A stretch of 64,000 nt of DNA, taken from contig JACMLU010000007.1 of assembly GCA_014379405.1 (NCBI GenBank), forward strand, positions 62,001-126,000. The letters are read 5' to 3'. The DNA comes from Flavobacterium sp. (GTDB lineage Bacteria; Bacteroidota; Bacteroidia; Flavobacteriales; Flavobacteriaceae). Each line of letters starts with the position of its first letter. The first letter of the stretch is position 1. Positions 45,803 through 55,211 of the stretch are shown one piece after another. The notes beneath the pieces were generated by a model that worked only from the letters and a program-made list of their open reading frames with translations, did no database searches and was not told the origin of the DNA. Position numbers and translations under genes: made by a program.

Positions 45803-47167
45803 TTAAATGAACAAACTCAATACATAATAGATAAAAGCGGCCAACAATCCCGAAACAGGAATCGTCAATACCCAAGCCCAAAGTAAACTTACCGTCACTC
45901 CCCAACGAACAGCCGAAACACGTTTGGTCAAACCAACTCCAATAATCGAACCTGTAATGGTGTGTGTTGTACTTACCGGTACTTTGAAATGTTCCGTAAA
46001 ATATAGTGTCAAAGCTCCTGCTGTTTCTGCGGCAACACCTTCAAACGAGGTAACTTTCGTAATTTTGGAACCCATTGTTTTTACAATTTTCCAACCTCCA
46101 CTCAATGTTCCAATAGCAATGGCAGAATAACATGCCAAAGGAATCCATTCTGGCATCGCTCCTTTTATCCCTTTATCATCATCCGGAAGAACTACCTGCA
46201 ACCAATCTGGAAGAGTCATAATATCAACGCCACTGGTTTTGATGTAAACTGCAACTGCGGCTGCAATGATTCCCATTACTTTTTGCGAATCGTTTCCACC
46301 GTGACCTAAACTAAATGCAGCCGAAGATAATAATTGCATTTTTTTCAAAACCGCATCGGCTTTATGTAAATTTAAACTACTAAAAAATAACGCAAAAGTG
46401 GAAATTGACAAAATGATAAAAGCAACCAAGAACCATTTTATATTGTGGGATTCAAATACAACACTCCAAAAAACGGACGATTCAAAACGTGGTTTTCCTC
46501 CATCGGCAATAATCTTTTCATAAGGGACCATTTGGCTATAAACAAACCAAATAGATGCGATCATCAATGCGATGGTAAACAACTTGGGCAAAATACTTTT
46601 CTTGGAAGCATTCAACAACCAAATAGAAATCAAATAAGAAATTATGGCACCCAGCAAAGGGGCTAAAACTATAAAAGCGATGATAACTATTACTCCTGAA
46701 GGCATTCCGCCATCTTTTCCTGCTTTGTACCAACTGACAATATTATACCAATGTCTGGTTTCTTCGACTCCCTTTTCGACAATAGTATAATCCGAAAATC
46801 CGTGCATAACAATGGCATGGGCAATAGCCGCTCCAGCAAAACCTCCAATTAAAGTATGAGAAGAACTCGAAGGAATTCCTTGCCACCAAGTGATTAAATT
46901 CCAAATAATGGCTGCTATAACTCCCGCAAGAATCACGGTTAAATTAATTTGACTGGAATCGGCAGTCTTTGCGACTGTATTAGCCACACCCAAACCAAAA
47001 ACCCAATAGGCCAGAAAATTAAAAAAAGCAGCCCAAAGTACCGCTTGAAAAGGCGTCAGTACTTTTGTGGCAACAACAGTGGCAATGGCATTGGCGGCAT
47101 CATGAAAACCATTTATGTAATCAAAAATCAAGGCCAATACTATAATAACTATAAGTAGAGTAAACAT
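45803..47167 (-). CDS. pit: Inorganic phosphate transporter, PiT family
   Basis: This 454-residue membrane protein has about 11-12 helices and the two PiT signatures: GFHDAANAIATVVATKVLTP near the N-terminus and the later SLGHGGNDSQKVMGI, with PVSTTHTITGSIIGVG near the end. It imports phosphate (probably as a metal-phosphate or with a cation) at low affinity. It lies 35 bp after the DUF47 gene, the common partner of PiT in bacteria. Confidence 0.95.
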   Translation of the reverse strand: MFTLLIVIIVLALIFDYINGFHDAANAIATVVATKVLTPFQAVLWAAFFNFLAYWVFGLGVANTVAKTADSSQINLTVILAGVIAAIIWNLITWWQGIPSSSSHTLIGGFAGAAIAHAIVMHGFSDYTIVEKGVEETRHWYNIVSWYKAGKDGGMPSGVIVIIAFIVLAPLLGAIISYLISIWLLNASKKSILPKLFTIALMIASIWFVYSQMVPYEKIIADGGKPRFESSVFWSVVFESHNIKWFLVAFIILSISTFALFFSSLNLHKADAVLKKMQLLSSAAFSLGHGGNDSQKVMGIIAAAVAVYIKTSGVDIMTLPDWLQVVLPDDDKGIKGAMPEWIPLACYSAIAIGTLSGGWKIVKTMGSKITKVTSFEGVAAETAGALTLYFTEHFKVPVSTTHTITGSIIGVGLTKRVSAVRWGVTVSLLWAWVLTIPVSGLLAAFIYYVLSLFI

Positions 47168-47202
47168 AATTTAAATGGATAGATTGAAAATTTCCGAAAT
47201 TA

Positions 47203-47847
47203 TTACGAATGTTTTACAGAAATAGATTCTAAAACACTGGCTACTCTTTTGCATTTATCGGTTGCTGTTTCCAACACTGACAATACTTCTTTGTATTTGA
47301 TGATGTTCTTGGCATCCGTTTCATTTTCAAAAAGATCGGCCACAGCTTTATCATAAACAGTATCCGATTTAGCCTCTAGTTTACTGATTTTGGCACAAGC
47401 AGAAGTGATATTTTTCATTTTTTTCAAATCCCTCAACTCTTGAACAGCAATATCAATTTGCTGACAAGCTTCCAGATTAATCTCGGTCAATTTTCGGATG
47501 GATTTTGTAATCTTGTCCACTTGGTACAAGCGCATTCTACTGGAAGCACCATGAAGATTATCGGCAACATAATCAATTGAAGTAATCAAGGAGTGAATGT
47601 CTTCTCTATCGAATGGCGTAATGAAATTTCTACTCAATTCTAAATTGGTTAGACGCGTAATGTCTTCCCCTTTCTGTTCTAATTCATCTATTTTCGAAAA
47701 AAGTTCGTTTCTTTCTTTCAAAGGAAGATTGACAGCTTCGTGCAAAATGGAAGCCAATTGAACTAAATTTGCTGATGCTTCCTCAAAAAGTGGAAAGAAT
47801 TTTGTGTCCTTAGGAACCAAAAATTGGAAAATACTATTTATCGACAT
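47203..47847 (-). CDS. DUF47/PhoU-like PiT accessory protein
   Basis: This 214-residue all-helical cytosolic protein begins with FLVPKDTKFFPLFEEASANL and has LEQKGEDITR and FDREDIHSLITSIDYVADN, the conserved metal-binding (E/D)xxxD type segments of DUF47 proteins. Members are related to PhoU and are thought to control PiT transport. It is the first gene of a two-gene operon with pit. Confidence 0.93.
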   Translation of the reverse strand: MSINSIFQFLVPKDTKFFPLFEEASANLVQLASILHEAVNLPLKERNELFSKIDELEQKGEDITRLTNLELSRNFITPFDREDIHSLITSIDYVADNLHGASSRMRLYQVDKITKSIRKLTEINLEACQQIDIAVQELRDLKKMKNITSACAKISKLEAKSDTVYDKAVADLFENETDAKNIIKYKEVLSVLETATDKCKRVASVLESISVKHS

Positions 47848-47895
47848 TTTATTATTTTTTAAAGAGCAAAATTACTGCTTTATTTTAAGCTAATG

Positions 47896-49410
47896 TTAAG
47901 TAATTGTTAACAAATCGTCTTCGATTTCAAAACTATTCAGAAACGTAATCGTTTTCTCAATATCATAATGCAAGATTCGATCTTCCTTCACCAATGGGAT
48001 TTCCTCTCGATACGCTTTTAAAAACATTTCGATAAAATTGCCCGATTCCAATGGTCTTCTGTATTCAATGGCTTGGGAAGCGCTCATCAATTCGATGGCC
48101 AAAATGCGTTCCAAATTTTCCATCACTTTCAAGGCTTTTGTCGCTCCATTGGCGCCCATGCTCACGTGGTCTTCCTGTCCGTTGCTCGACACAATACTGT
48201 CTACGCTGGACGGCGTTGCCAATTGTTTGTTCTGGCTGACAATGCTGGCAGCGGTATATTGCGGAATCATCAAACCCGAATTCAAACCGGGATTATCCAC
48301 CAAAAAAGCGGGAAGGTTTCGCAATCCCGACACCAATTGAAAAGTCCTCCTTTCGGAAATACTACCCAATTCCGCCAAAGCAATAGCCATAAAATCCAAC
48401 GCCAAAGCCAAAGGTTGACCGTGAAAATTCCCACCGGAAATAATCTGATCACTTTCGATAAAAATATTGGGATTGTCGGTAACCGAATTGATTTCGGTCT
48501 TGAAAACTTTCTTCACATAATCAATCGCATCTTTCGAAGCGCCGTGAACCTGTGGAATACAACGAAAAGAATACGGATCCTGAACGTGTTTTTTTACTTG
48601 ACTGATAATTTCGCTGCCTTCAAGAAATCCCTTCACCCGATTGGCCGTCACGATTTGTCCTTTATGGGGACGAATAAAATGAATCAACTCGTGAAAAGGT
48701 TCTATCCTTCCGTCGAATGCTTCCAACGAAATAGAGGCTATTAAATCTGCCAAATAAGCAAACTTGCCGGCTTTTATCAAAATATGTACGCCATATGCAC
48801 TCATAAACTGGGTTCCGTTCAACAATGCCAAACCTTCTTTGGATTGCAAAACAATGGGTTCCCAATTGAACCGCTTCAAGACTTCGCTGGAATGGACTTT
48901 TTTTCCTTCAAAACACACTTCGCCCTCGCCCAATAACGGCAACGACAAATGAGCCAACGGTGCCAAATCGCCGGAAGCACCTAGCGAACCTTGGGTATAA
49001 ACTATAGGTAAAATATCATTGTTGTAAAAATCAATCAAGCGCTCGACCGTTTGCAATTGAATCCCAGAATGACCATAACTCAAAGACTGAATTTTGAGCA
49101 GCAACATCAATTTGACAATCTCGTTTGATACTTCGTCTCCAGTGCCGCAAGAATGCGACTTGACCAAATTTTCTTGAAGTTTCGAAAGGTTTTCTTTAGA
49201 AATTTTCACATTGCAAAGAGCCCCAAAACCGGTATTGATGCCGTAAATGGGTTTCGATTTCGAAGCCATTTTCTTGTCCAGATAATCCCTGCATTTTTGG
49301 ATATTCACTTTGGCCTCATCAGACAATGCCAGTGATTTATGATACGAAACAATTTCTTGCAGGGTTTCCAGAGAAAGAACTTCGGTACTTATATAATGTG
49401 TATTATCCAT
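47896..49410 (-). CDS. hutH: Histidine ammonia-lyase
   Basis: This 504-residue protein has the MIO-forming triad Ala145-Ser146-Gly147 in GSLGASGDLAPLAHL, GINTGFGAL, NLVKSHSCGTG, and NPNIFIES plus SGGNFHGQPLALALD. It converts L-histidine to urocanate and ammonia, the first step of histidine breakdown. The other hut genes are not adjacent. Aromatic ammonia-lyases (PAL/TAL) share the fold, but SHSCG and overall spacing favour histidine. Confidence 0.9.
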   Translation of the reverse strand: MDNTHYISTEVLSLETLQEIVSYHKSLALSDEAKVNIQKCRDYLDKKMASKSKPIYGINTGFGALCNVKISKENLSKLQENLVKSHSCGTGDEVSNEIVKLMLLLKIQSLSYGHSGIQLQTVERLIDFYNNDILPIVYTQGSLGASGDLAPLAHLSLPLLGEGEVCFEGKKVHSSEVLKRFNWEPIVLQSKEGLALLNGTQFMSAYGVHILIKAGKFAYLADLIASISLEAFDGRIEPFHELIHFIRPHKGQIVTANRVKGFLEGSEIISQVKKHVQDPYSFRCIPQVHGASKDAIDYVKKVFKTEINSVTDNPNIFIESDQIISGGNFHGQPLALALDFMAIALAELGSISERRTFQLVSGLRNLPAFLVDNPGLNSGLMIPQYTAASIVSQNKQLATPSSVDSIVSSNGQEDHVSMGANGATKALKVMENLERILAIELMSASQAIEYRRPLESGNFIEMFLKAYREEIPLVKEDRILHYDIEKTITFLNSFEIEDDLLTIT

Positions 49411-49542
49411 TTAGTTTTACGCTTTTGAGAAACCAAAATTCAATAAATCAATATTAAAAAGCAAGATTTCAAGGTTAAAATAATCTATATTCTTTTTTTA
49501 GCCTGGTATTTTTTGAAATATTCACAAAAACAGGACAAAAGG

Positions 49543-49573
49543 TTTTGTAGTTTTATAAAAAACTGTACTTTTG
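49543..49573 (+). promoter_or_regulatory. Promoter of the thr leader and thrABC operon
   Basis: TTTTG at 49543-49547 and TACTTTTG at 49566-49573 are spaced by 18 bp and match the Bacteroidota -33/-7 pattern. Transcription should begin near 49580, only a few bases before the leader ATG. Confidence 0.65.
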
Positions 49574-49582
49574 AAAAATCAA

Positions 49583-49678
49583 ATGACAAACAACAGCACC
49601 ACATATCACTCTTCGATAACTACCCAAATTTGGGCGGTTTGCGCTGTTACCTCTACTACAACTACTACTACCCTTTAG
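49583..49678 (+). CDS. thrL: Threonine-rich leader peptide (attenuator) of thrABC
   Basis: ATG at 49583 to TAG at 49676 encodes 31 residues, of which 12 are Thr and 2 Ile. Six Thr codons are consecutive near the end (residues 25-30: act aca act act act acc), followed by Leu and stop. It lies just downstream of a strong promoter and 105 bp before thrA. This is the layout of a transcription attenuator: stalling at Thr codons when charged tRNA-Thr is scarce would change folding downstream. The two TACCC sequences at 49621-49625 and 49669-49673 can each pair with GGGTA at 49679-49683, a possible switch. Confidence 0.8.
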   Translation: MTNNSTTYHSSITTQIWAVCAVTSTTTTTTL

Positions 49679-49720
49679 GGGTATACATTTTTACATATAA
49701 TCCGATTTTTTGTACTTTTT
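49669..49720 (+). promoter_or_regulatory. Putative attenuator region after the thr leader peptide
   Basis: TACCC (49669-49673) and GGGTA (49679-49683) form a small hairpin over the leader stop, followed by T runs (49687-49691, 49705-49710 and 49715-49720). The stem is short, so the exact terminator structure is uncertain. Confidence 0.45.
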
Positions 49721-49783
49721 TCTAAATGAAGAGAGTTCATAGGTATATAAAAAACATTTGCATTTTTAAATAAAAACAACAAA

Positions 49784-52231
49784 ATGAAAGTATTAAAATT
49801 TGGTGGAACTTCGGTAGCCAATGCACAAAATATTAAACTCGTTTTAGATATAGTTCTCAACAAAGCAAAACAAGACAATCTAGTTGTGGTAGTTTCTGCT
49901 TTTACAAAAGTAACCGATTTACTGGTTCTTGCTTCCCAAAAAGCTGCTTCAAATGACGAAAGTTTCAAGGAAGTTGTTGCCGAAATCGAGAAAAAACATT
50001 TGGATGCCATCAAGGAATTGATTCCCGTTAGCGAGCAAAGTAGTTCTTTGAGCCACATCAAAAGAATCATCAACCACCTCGAAACCTTGTTGGACGGCTG
50101 TTTCCTACTTGGCGAATTATCCCCAAGAACATCCGATACCATTTTGAGTTTTGGTGAATTGTTGTCTTCCTACATCATTGCCGAAGCCTTAAAACAAAAT
50201 CATAAAAACAGTGGCTACAAAGACAGCCGCGAATTGATAAAAACCAATAACAATTACGGCAAAGCTGCCGTAAACTTTGACATTACAAATTCATTAATAG
50301 CCGATTATTTTGCATCGAATGAGGCACAAATAGTTGTTATTCCAGGTTTTATTTCTTCGACAAACGAAGGCATCGGTACCACATTGGGCCGCGGAGGTTC
50401 TGATTACACCGCCGCCATCATCGCTGCTGCATTAAATGCATCTGACTTGGAAATCTGGACTGATGTAAACGGAATGTTTACTGCCAATCCAAAAATCGTG
50501 AAGCAAGCACAACCTATTGCCAATATTTCCTATCAGGAAGCGATGGAGTTGTCGCATTTTGGTGCCAAAGTGTTGTATCCACCAACGATTCAACCTGTTT
50601 TGAGAAAGAACATTCCAATTCTTATCAAAAACACTTTCGAACCAGAATCAGAAGGAACCCTTATTTCGGATAAAGTGGTATCTCACACAAATCCGGTTAA
50701 AGGAATTAGCCACATCGAAAACATTACATTAATTACGTTGGAAGGTTCTGGAATGATTGGTGTTGCCGGTTCTTCCAAAAGACTTTTCGAAGTGTTGTCA
50801 CACGAAAACATCAACGTGATTTTCATCACACAAGCTTCTTCGGAACATTCCATTTGTATTGGAATTCAAAATGCAGATGCCGAGAAAGCCGAAAATGCCA
50901 TCAATAAAGCTTTTGCCAATGAAATTGCCCAAAACAAAATAGACCCTTGCATTGCGGAAACTGACCTTTGCATCATTGCTTTGGTAGGCGAAAACATGAA
51001 AAACCACCAAGGTTTGAGCGGAAGAATGTTCAGTACTTTGGGTAAAAACAACGTCAACATCCGAGCGATTGCACAAGGAGCTTCCGAGAGAAACATTTCG
51101 GCGGTTATCAACGAAAGAGATGTTAAAAAAGCATTGAACACGCTGCACGAAAACTTCTTCGAGGAAAACACCAAACAATTGAATTTGTTCGTAATGGGAG
51201 TTGGAAACGTGGGTGAAAAATTCATCGAACAAATCAACCAACAAAAGAAATTCCTGAAGGAAAACCTGAAAATAAACCTGAGGGTCGTGGCGGTGTCCAA
51301 TTCCAGAAAAATGTATTTTGACGAAGACGGAATCCCTTTGAAAGACTGGCAATCCCTGTTGGAAAACGGAGAAACTGCCAACAAGGAATCTTTTATTGCA
51401 AAAGTAAAATCTTTGAATTTACGTAACAGTATTTTTGTTGATATTACTGCCAATCAAGAAGTTTCTGAAACCTATGAGCAATACTTGAAACAAAATGTTG
51501 CCGTGGTAACTTGCAACAAAATTGCTTGTTCATCGGCTTACGATAATTACAAAAAACTAAAAAATCTTTCCCGTCAATTCAATGCGCCTTTCTTGTTTGA
51601 AACCAATGTGGGTGCAGGATTACCAATTATTGATACTTTGAAACACTTAATTGCTTCAGGCGATAAAGTGAACAAAATCCAAGCAGTTTTATCGGGAAGT
51701 TTGAATTTTATTTTCAACAATTTCGACGAAAAAAATTCTTTCCACGATGTGGTAAAAGAAGCTGGAGTGCAAGGATTTACCGAGCCAGATCCAAAAATTG
51801 ACTTGAGCGGAGTTGACGTAGCCAGAAAGATTTTGATCCTGATTCGCGAAAGTGGTTACCAATTCGATATCGAAGATATTGCCAACAGATCGTTTTTGCC
51901 GGCAGAATGTTTGGCTACAACCAACAACGAAGATTTTTTCAAATCATTAATAAAGAATGCAGCTCATTTCGAGAATTTATTAGCGGAAGCCAAAGCCAAA
52001 GATTGTCGTTTGAAATATGTGGCCACTTTCGAAAACGGAAAAGCCAGCGTGGGCTTGGAATTCATCCCGAAAGAAAGTCCGTTCTATAATTTGGAAGGAA
52101 AAGACAATATCGTGCAATTTTACACAGACCGCTACATCGACCAACCTTTATTGATAAAAGGTGCCGGTGCGGGTGCTGCGGTAACAGCTTCAGGAATTTT
52201 TGCCGACGTAATCCGAATTGGAAATATTTAA
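49784..52231 (+). CDS. thrA: Bifunctional aspartate kinase/homoserine dehydrogenase
   Basis: In this 815-residue fusion, residues 1-290 are the aspartokinase (KFGGTS at 5-10, LGRGGSDYTA at 201-210), 310-460 hold two ACT domains for feedback control by threonine (GSGMIGVAGS, LSGRMFSTL), and 465-815 are homoserine dehydrogenase (NAD-binding GVGNVG at 472-477, NKIACSSAY, GAGLPIIDTL). It makes aspartyl phosphate and reduces aspartate semialdehyde to homoserine. It is first in the thrABC operon behind the leader peptide. Confidence 0.96.
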   Translation: MKVLKFGGTSVANAQNIKLVLDIVLNKAKQDNLVVVVSAFTKVTDLLVLASQKAASNDESFKEVVAEIEKKHLDAIKELIPVSEQSSSLSHIKRIINHLETLLDGCFLLGELSPRTSDTILSFGELLSSYIIAEALKQNHKNSGYKDSRELIKTNNNYGKAAVNFDITNSLIADYFASNEAQIVVIPGFISSTNEGIGTTLGRGGSDYTAAIIAAALNASDLEIWTDVNGMFTANPKIVKQAQPIANISYQEAMELSHFGAKVLYPPTIQPVLRKNIPILIKNTFEPESEGTLISDKVVSHTNPVKGISHIENITLITLEGSGMIGVAGSSKRLFEVLSHENINVIFITQASSEHSICIGIQNADAEKAENAINKAFANEIAQNKIDPCIAETDLCIIALVGENMKNHQGLSGRMFSTLGKNNVNIRAIAQGASERNISAVINERDVKKALNTLHENFFEENTKQLNLFVMGVGNVGEKFIEQINQQKKFLKENLKINLRVVAVSNSRKMYFDEDGIPLKDWQSLLENGETANKESFIAKVKSLNLRNSIFVDITANQEVSETYEQYLKQNVAVVTCNKIACSSAYDNYKKLKNLSRQFNAPFLFETNVGAGLPIIDTLKHLIASGDKVNKIQAVLSGSLNFIFNNFDEKNSFHDVVKEAGVQGFTEPDPKIDLSGVDVARKILILIRESGYQFDIEDIANRSFLPAECLATTNNEDFFKSLIKNAAHFENLLAEAKAKDCRLKYVATFENGKASVGLEFIPKESPFYNLEGKDNIVQFYTDRYIDQPLLIKGAGAGAAVTASGIFADVIRIGNI

Positions 52232-52240
52232 TTACCTAAC

Positions 52241-52273
52241 ATCTTTGTCAAAGTTTTAAACTTTGACAAAGAT
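52241..52273. repeat. 33-bp palindrome, copy 1
   Basis: A perfect inverted repeat with 16-bp arms (ATCTTTGTCAAAGTTT and its complement) around one central T, in the thrA-thrB gap. It belongs to a family of five copies in this window (52241, 54766, 56377, 56641, 57065). Confidence 0.92.
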
Positions 52274-52321
52274 TTATAAAAAACTGTGTCTTTGTGCCTT
52301 CGTGGCAAAAAACAATAAATT

Positions 52322-53242
52322 ATGAATGAAATAAAAATATTTTGCCCTGCAACCATTGCCAATCTTTCCTGTGGATTTGACGTACTTGGATTGTGTTTAG
52401 CCACTGCGGGTGACGAAATGATTATTCGAAAATCGGATGTAAAAGGCGTTCGCATTACTAAAATAGTGGGTGCTGATTTGCCAATGGAAACCGAAAACAA
52501 TGTGTCTGGCGTTGCTGCTTTGGCAATGCTAGAAGAAGTGGAAACCGAATTCGGCTTCGAAATCGAAATCTACAAACACATCAAGGCAGGAAGCGGAATC
52601 GGAAGCAGTGCTGCCAGTTCGGCCGGCGCCGTTTTTGGAATCAACGAATTGTTGGGACGACCTTTTACCCGAAAAGAATTGGTAAAATTTGCCATGCAAG
52701 GCGAAAAATTAGCCAGTGGAAATGCTCACGCCGATAACGTTGCCCCTTGCCTATTGGGCGGTTTTACCTTGGTAAGAAGTTCGAATCCTTTGGACATCAT
52801 CAAAATTGACAGCCCATCCGAATTGTATGCTACTGTTGTTCATCCTCAAATTGAGTTGAAAACTTCGGACGCACGATCGGTATTGAAACAAACGGTTTCT
52901 CTAAAAAGCGCCATAACCCAATGGGGAAATGTTGGCGGATTAGTCGCTGGACTATATACTAACGATTACGAATTAATTGGTCGTTCGCTACACGACGAAA
53001 TCATCGAACCCGTTCGCAGTATGTTGATTCCTGGTTTCGATTTAATCAAGAAAACTGCTTACGAAAACGGAGCCTTAGGTTCAGGAATTTCAGGTTCTGG
53101 CCCTTCTATTTTTGCGCTAAGCAAAGGAAAAGAAACCGCCGAAAAAATTGCCAAAGCGATGAGTGCCGTTTATGACGAAATCAATTTGCCTTATGAAATT
53201 CACGTTTCGAAAGTGAATCCAGACGGAGTAAGTATACTATAA
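52322..53242 (+). CDS. thrB: Homoserine kinase
   Basis: This 306-residue GHMP kinase starts with IFCPATIANLSCGFDVLGL and has the phosphate loop GSGIGSSAASSAG (90-102) and the C-terminal SGSGPSIFALS. It phosphorylates homoserine, the step between ThrA and ThrC. The 90-bp gap to thrA contains a 33-bp palindrome, which does not look like a terminator with T tail. Confidence 0.95.
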   Translation: MNEIKIFCPATIANLSCGFDVLGLCLATAGDEMIIRKSDVKGVRITKIVGADLPMETENNVSGVAALAMLEEVETEFGFEIEIYKHIKAGSGIGSSAASSAGAVFGINELLGRPFTRKELVKFAMQGEKLASGNAHADNVAPCLLGGFTLVRSSNPLDIIKIDSPSELYATVVHPQIELKTSDARSVLKQTVSLKSAITQWGNVGGLVAGLYTNDYELIGRSLHDEIIEPVRSMLIPGFDLIKKTAYENGALGSGISGSGPSIFALSKGKETAEKIAKAMSAVYDEINLPYEIHVSKVNPDGVSIL

Positions 53243-53378
53243 TCCCCCTAACCCCCAAAGGGGGAATAAAATAATAAATAGTGATTTTAAAATTACAATA
53301 ACTATATTCTAAATCCAGTTTCGTCACCCTTCCCTTTGGGGAGGGATGAGGAGGGGATTCTAAAATTATTATAAAAAA

Positions 53379-54668
53379 ATGAAATACTACAGTTTAAACC
53401 ATAATGCCCCAAAAGTTTCTTTCGAAGAAGCAGTAATCCAAGGATTAGCAACCGATAAAGGATTGTATTTTCCAGAATCCATAACTCCGTTAAATGCTGA
53501 TTTTTTCGAGAACATCGAAAACTTGAGCAACGAGGAAATTGCTTTCGAAGCGATTCAACAATTTATAGGCGACGAGATTCCTACAGAAACCTTAAAAGGA
53601 ATCATTGCTGAAACCCTATGTTTCGCTTTTCCAACAGAGAAAGTAGAAGAAGGAATTTATGCTTTGGAATTGTATCACGGGCCAACAATGGCTTTCAAAG
53701 ATGTTGGTGCTCGCTTTATGTCCCGTTGTTTGGGTTATTTCAACAAAGATAAAAAAGACAATAAAAATACCGTTTTGGTAGCCACTTCTGGTGATACTGG
53801 AGGAGCTGTTGCCAGTGGTTTCTTGGGAGTTCAAGGCGTTGAAGTCGTGATTTTATATCCTTCCGGAAAAGTGAGCGACATTCAAGAAAGACAATTGACT
53901 ACTTTGGGACAAAATATAAAAGCATTGGAAGTGGACGGTGTTTTCGACGATTGCCAAGATATGGTCAAAAAAGCCTTTTTAGACGATACTTTGACGCATC
54001 ACAACCTAACTTCGGCGAACTCGATTAATATTGCACGTTGGTTACCGCAAATGTTTTACTTTTTCTTTGCTTACAAGCAATTAAAATCACAAAACAAACC
54101 TTTGGTATTTTCGTGTCCAAGTGGGAATTTCGGAAATATCTGCGCTGGAATTATAGCGAAAAAATTAGGTTTACCAATCGAGCATTTCGTAGCTTCTACC
54201 AATGTAAATGACACGGTTCCAAGATTTTTAGTTCAAGGAAATTACGATCCAAAACCTTCCAAAGCAACGATTTCGAATGCAATGGACGTAGGAAATCCGA
54301 GCAATTTCATCCGCATCCAGGAAATGTACAACAACGATATGGAGCAATTCAAAAAAGATTTCTCTTCGTTCTCCTATACCGATGCCGAAACCTTAGAAGC
54401 GATGAAATCAATCTACAAAACTGATGGTTACATCGCAGAACCTCACGGTGCTGTGGGTTATTTAGGTTTGAAAAAAGAATTGAAAAACCATCCAACAGCG
54501 ATTGGAATTTTCTTAGAAACTGCACATCCTATCAAATTTTTAGACGTAGTGGAACCAGCATTGAACATTAAATTACCTATTCCAACCCAAATTGAAAGCG
54601 TATTGAACAAAGAAAAAGTAAGTACAAAAATCAAGACTTACGAAGATTTAAAAGCATTTTTGGGATAA
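53379..54668 (+). CDS. thrC: Threonine synthase
   Basis: This 429-residue PLP enzyme carries the N-terminal YYSLNHNAP, PLP-lysine Lys107 in GPTMAFKDVGARF and the phosphate cup ATSGDTGGAVASG. It converts phosphohomoserine to threonine, the end product that would also control the leader. It follows thrB after 136 bp containing some G/A-rich tandem sequence and precedes a terminator at 54691-54738. Confidence 0.96.
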   Translation: MKYYSLNHNAPKVSFEEAVIQGLATDKGLYFPESITPLNADFFENIENLSNEEIAFEAIQQFIGDEIPTETLKGIIAETLCFAFPTEKVEEGIYALELYHGPTMAFKDVGARFMSRCLGYFNKDKKDNKNTVLVATSGDTGGAVASGFLGVQGVEVVILYPSGKVSDIQERQLTTLGQNIKALEVDGVFDDCQDMVKKAFLDDTLTHHNLTSANSINIARWLPQMFYFFFAYKQLKSQNKPLVFSCPSGNFGNICAGIIAKKLGLPIEHFVASTNVNDTVPRFLVQGNYDPKPSKATISNAMDVGNPSNFIRIQEMYNNDMEQFKKDFSSFSYTDAETLEAMKSIYKTDGYIAEPHGAVGYLGLKKELKNHPTAIGIFLETAHPIKFLDVVEPALNIKLPIPTQIESVLNKEKVSTKIKTYEDLKAFLG

Positions 54669-54690
54669 CTAAAATCCTGCTTTAAAATAT

Positions 54691-54738
54691 AAACCGCAGA
54701 TTCACAGATTTTATAATTTGTGAATTTGCGGTTTTTTT
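54691..54738 (+). terminator. Terminator of thrABC
   Basis: AAACCGCA and TGCGGTTT with inner pairs (ATTCACA with TGTGAAT) form a long stem, followed by T7. Confidence 0.85.
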
Positions 54739-54765
54739 GGTTTTTAAAAAAATGAATCTTTACAC

Positions 54766-54798
54766 ATCTTTGTCAAAGTTCGAAACTTTGACAAAGGT
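54766..54798. repeat. 33-bp palindrome, copy 2
   Basis: ATCTTTGTCAAAGTT and AACTTTGACAAAGGT flank CGA. It lies between the thrABC terminator and the DUF3037 gene. Confidence 0.9.
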
Positions 54799-54827
54799 AT
54801 CTCAAATGTAAATTTGCAGATTTGCTG

Positions 54828-55211
54828 CTACAAAACCAATTCCTCAAACAAGCGTTGAACAGTTTCTTCCAAATCGGTACACAAACCCGTATGCGGTCTG
54901 GAAGTTTGTATTGCCGAACTTCGGATAGCGGTCAACCACCGAAAACGGGACGGAATATCAAACTCACCAATAGGTCCACCATTCTTTCCTCCGTGAGCAA
55001 TTTTTTGAAAAGAGGATAAATTCAATTCCAATTGTTCCAAATCAAAATCTTCCGAAAACAATAGCAATTTTGCTTCATTCACGGCATAAAGCATTTTTAT
55101 AAATTTTGCTCTTTTGCAAAACAGAATGATGCCTACATTCAGGAATTCTTCTCGTTCTACCTTTGGCACAACGCGAATAACGGCATATTCATATAAGTTT
55201 TTCTCTTGCAT
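54828..55211 (-). CDS. DUF3037 family protein
   Basis: From the preferred ATG at 55211 the protein has 127 residues (an ATG at 55223 is also in frame). It shows the DUF3037 start YEYAVIRVVPKVEREEFLNV, then GIILFCKRAKF, and FRWLTAIRSSAIQTSRPHTG near the end. Function is unknown. The gene overlaps the end of the HipA-like kinase gene by 23-35 bp, an arrangement I recall as recurring, so the two products probably act together. Confidence 0.88.
   Translation of the reverse strand: MQEKNLYEYAVIRVVPKVEREEFLNVGIILFCKRAKFIKMLYAVNEAKLLLFSEDFDLEQLELNLSSFQKIAHGGKNGGPIGEFDIPSRFRWLTAIRSSAIQTSRPHTGLCTDLEETVQRLFEELVL

Noticed and set aside
48073..48744. 223-residue plus-strand ORF antisense to hutH
   Set aside because: It lies wholly inside a clear histidine ammonia-lyase gene and has low-complexity content typical of a shadow frame.
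50798..51453. Two overlapping minus-strand ORFs (184 and 195 residues) inside thrA
   Set aside because: Both are antisense shadows of the aspartokinase/homoserine dehydrogenase gene.
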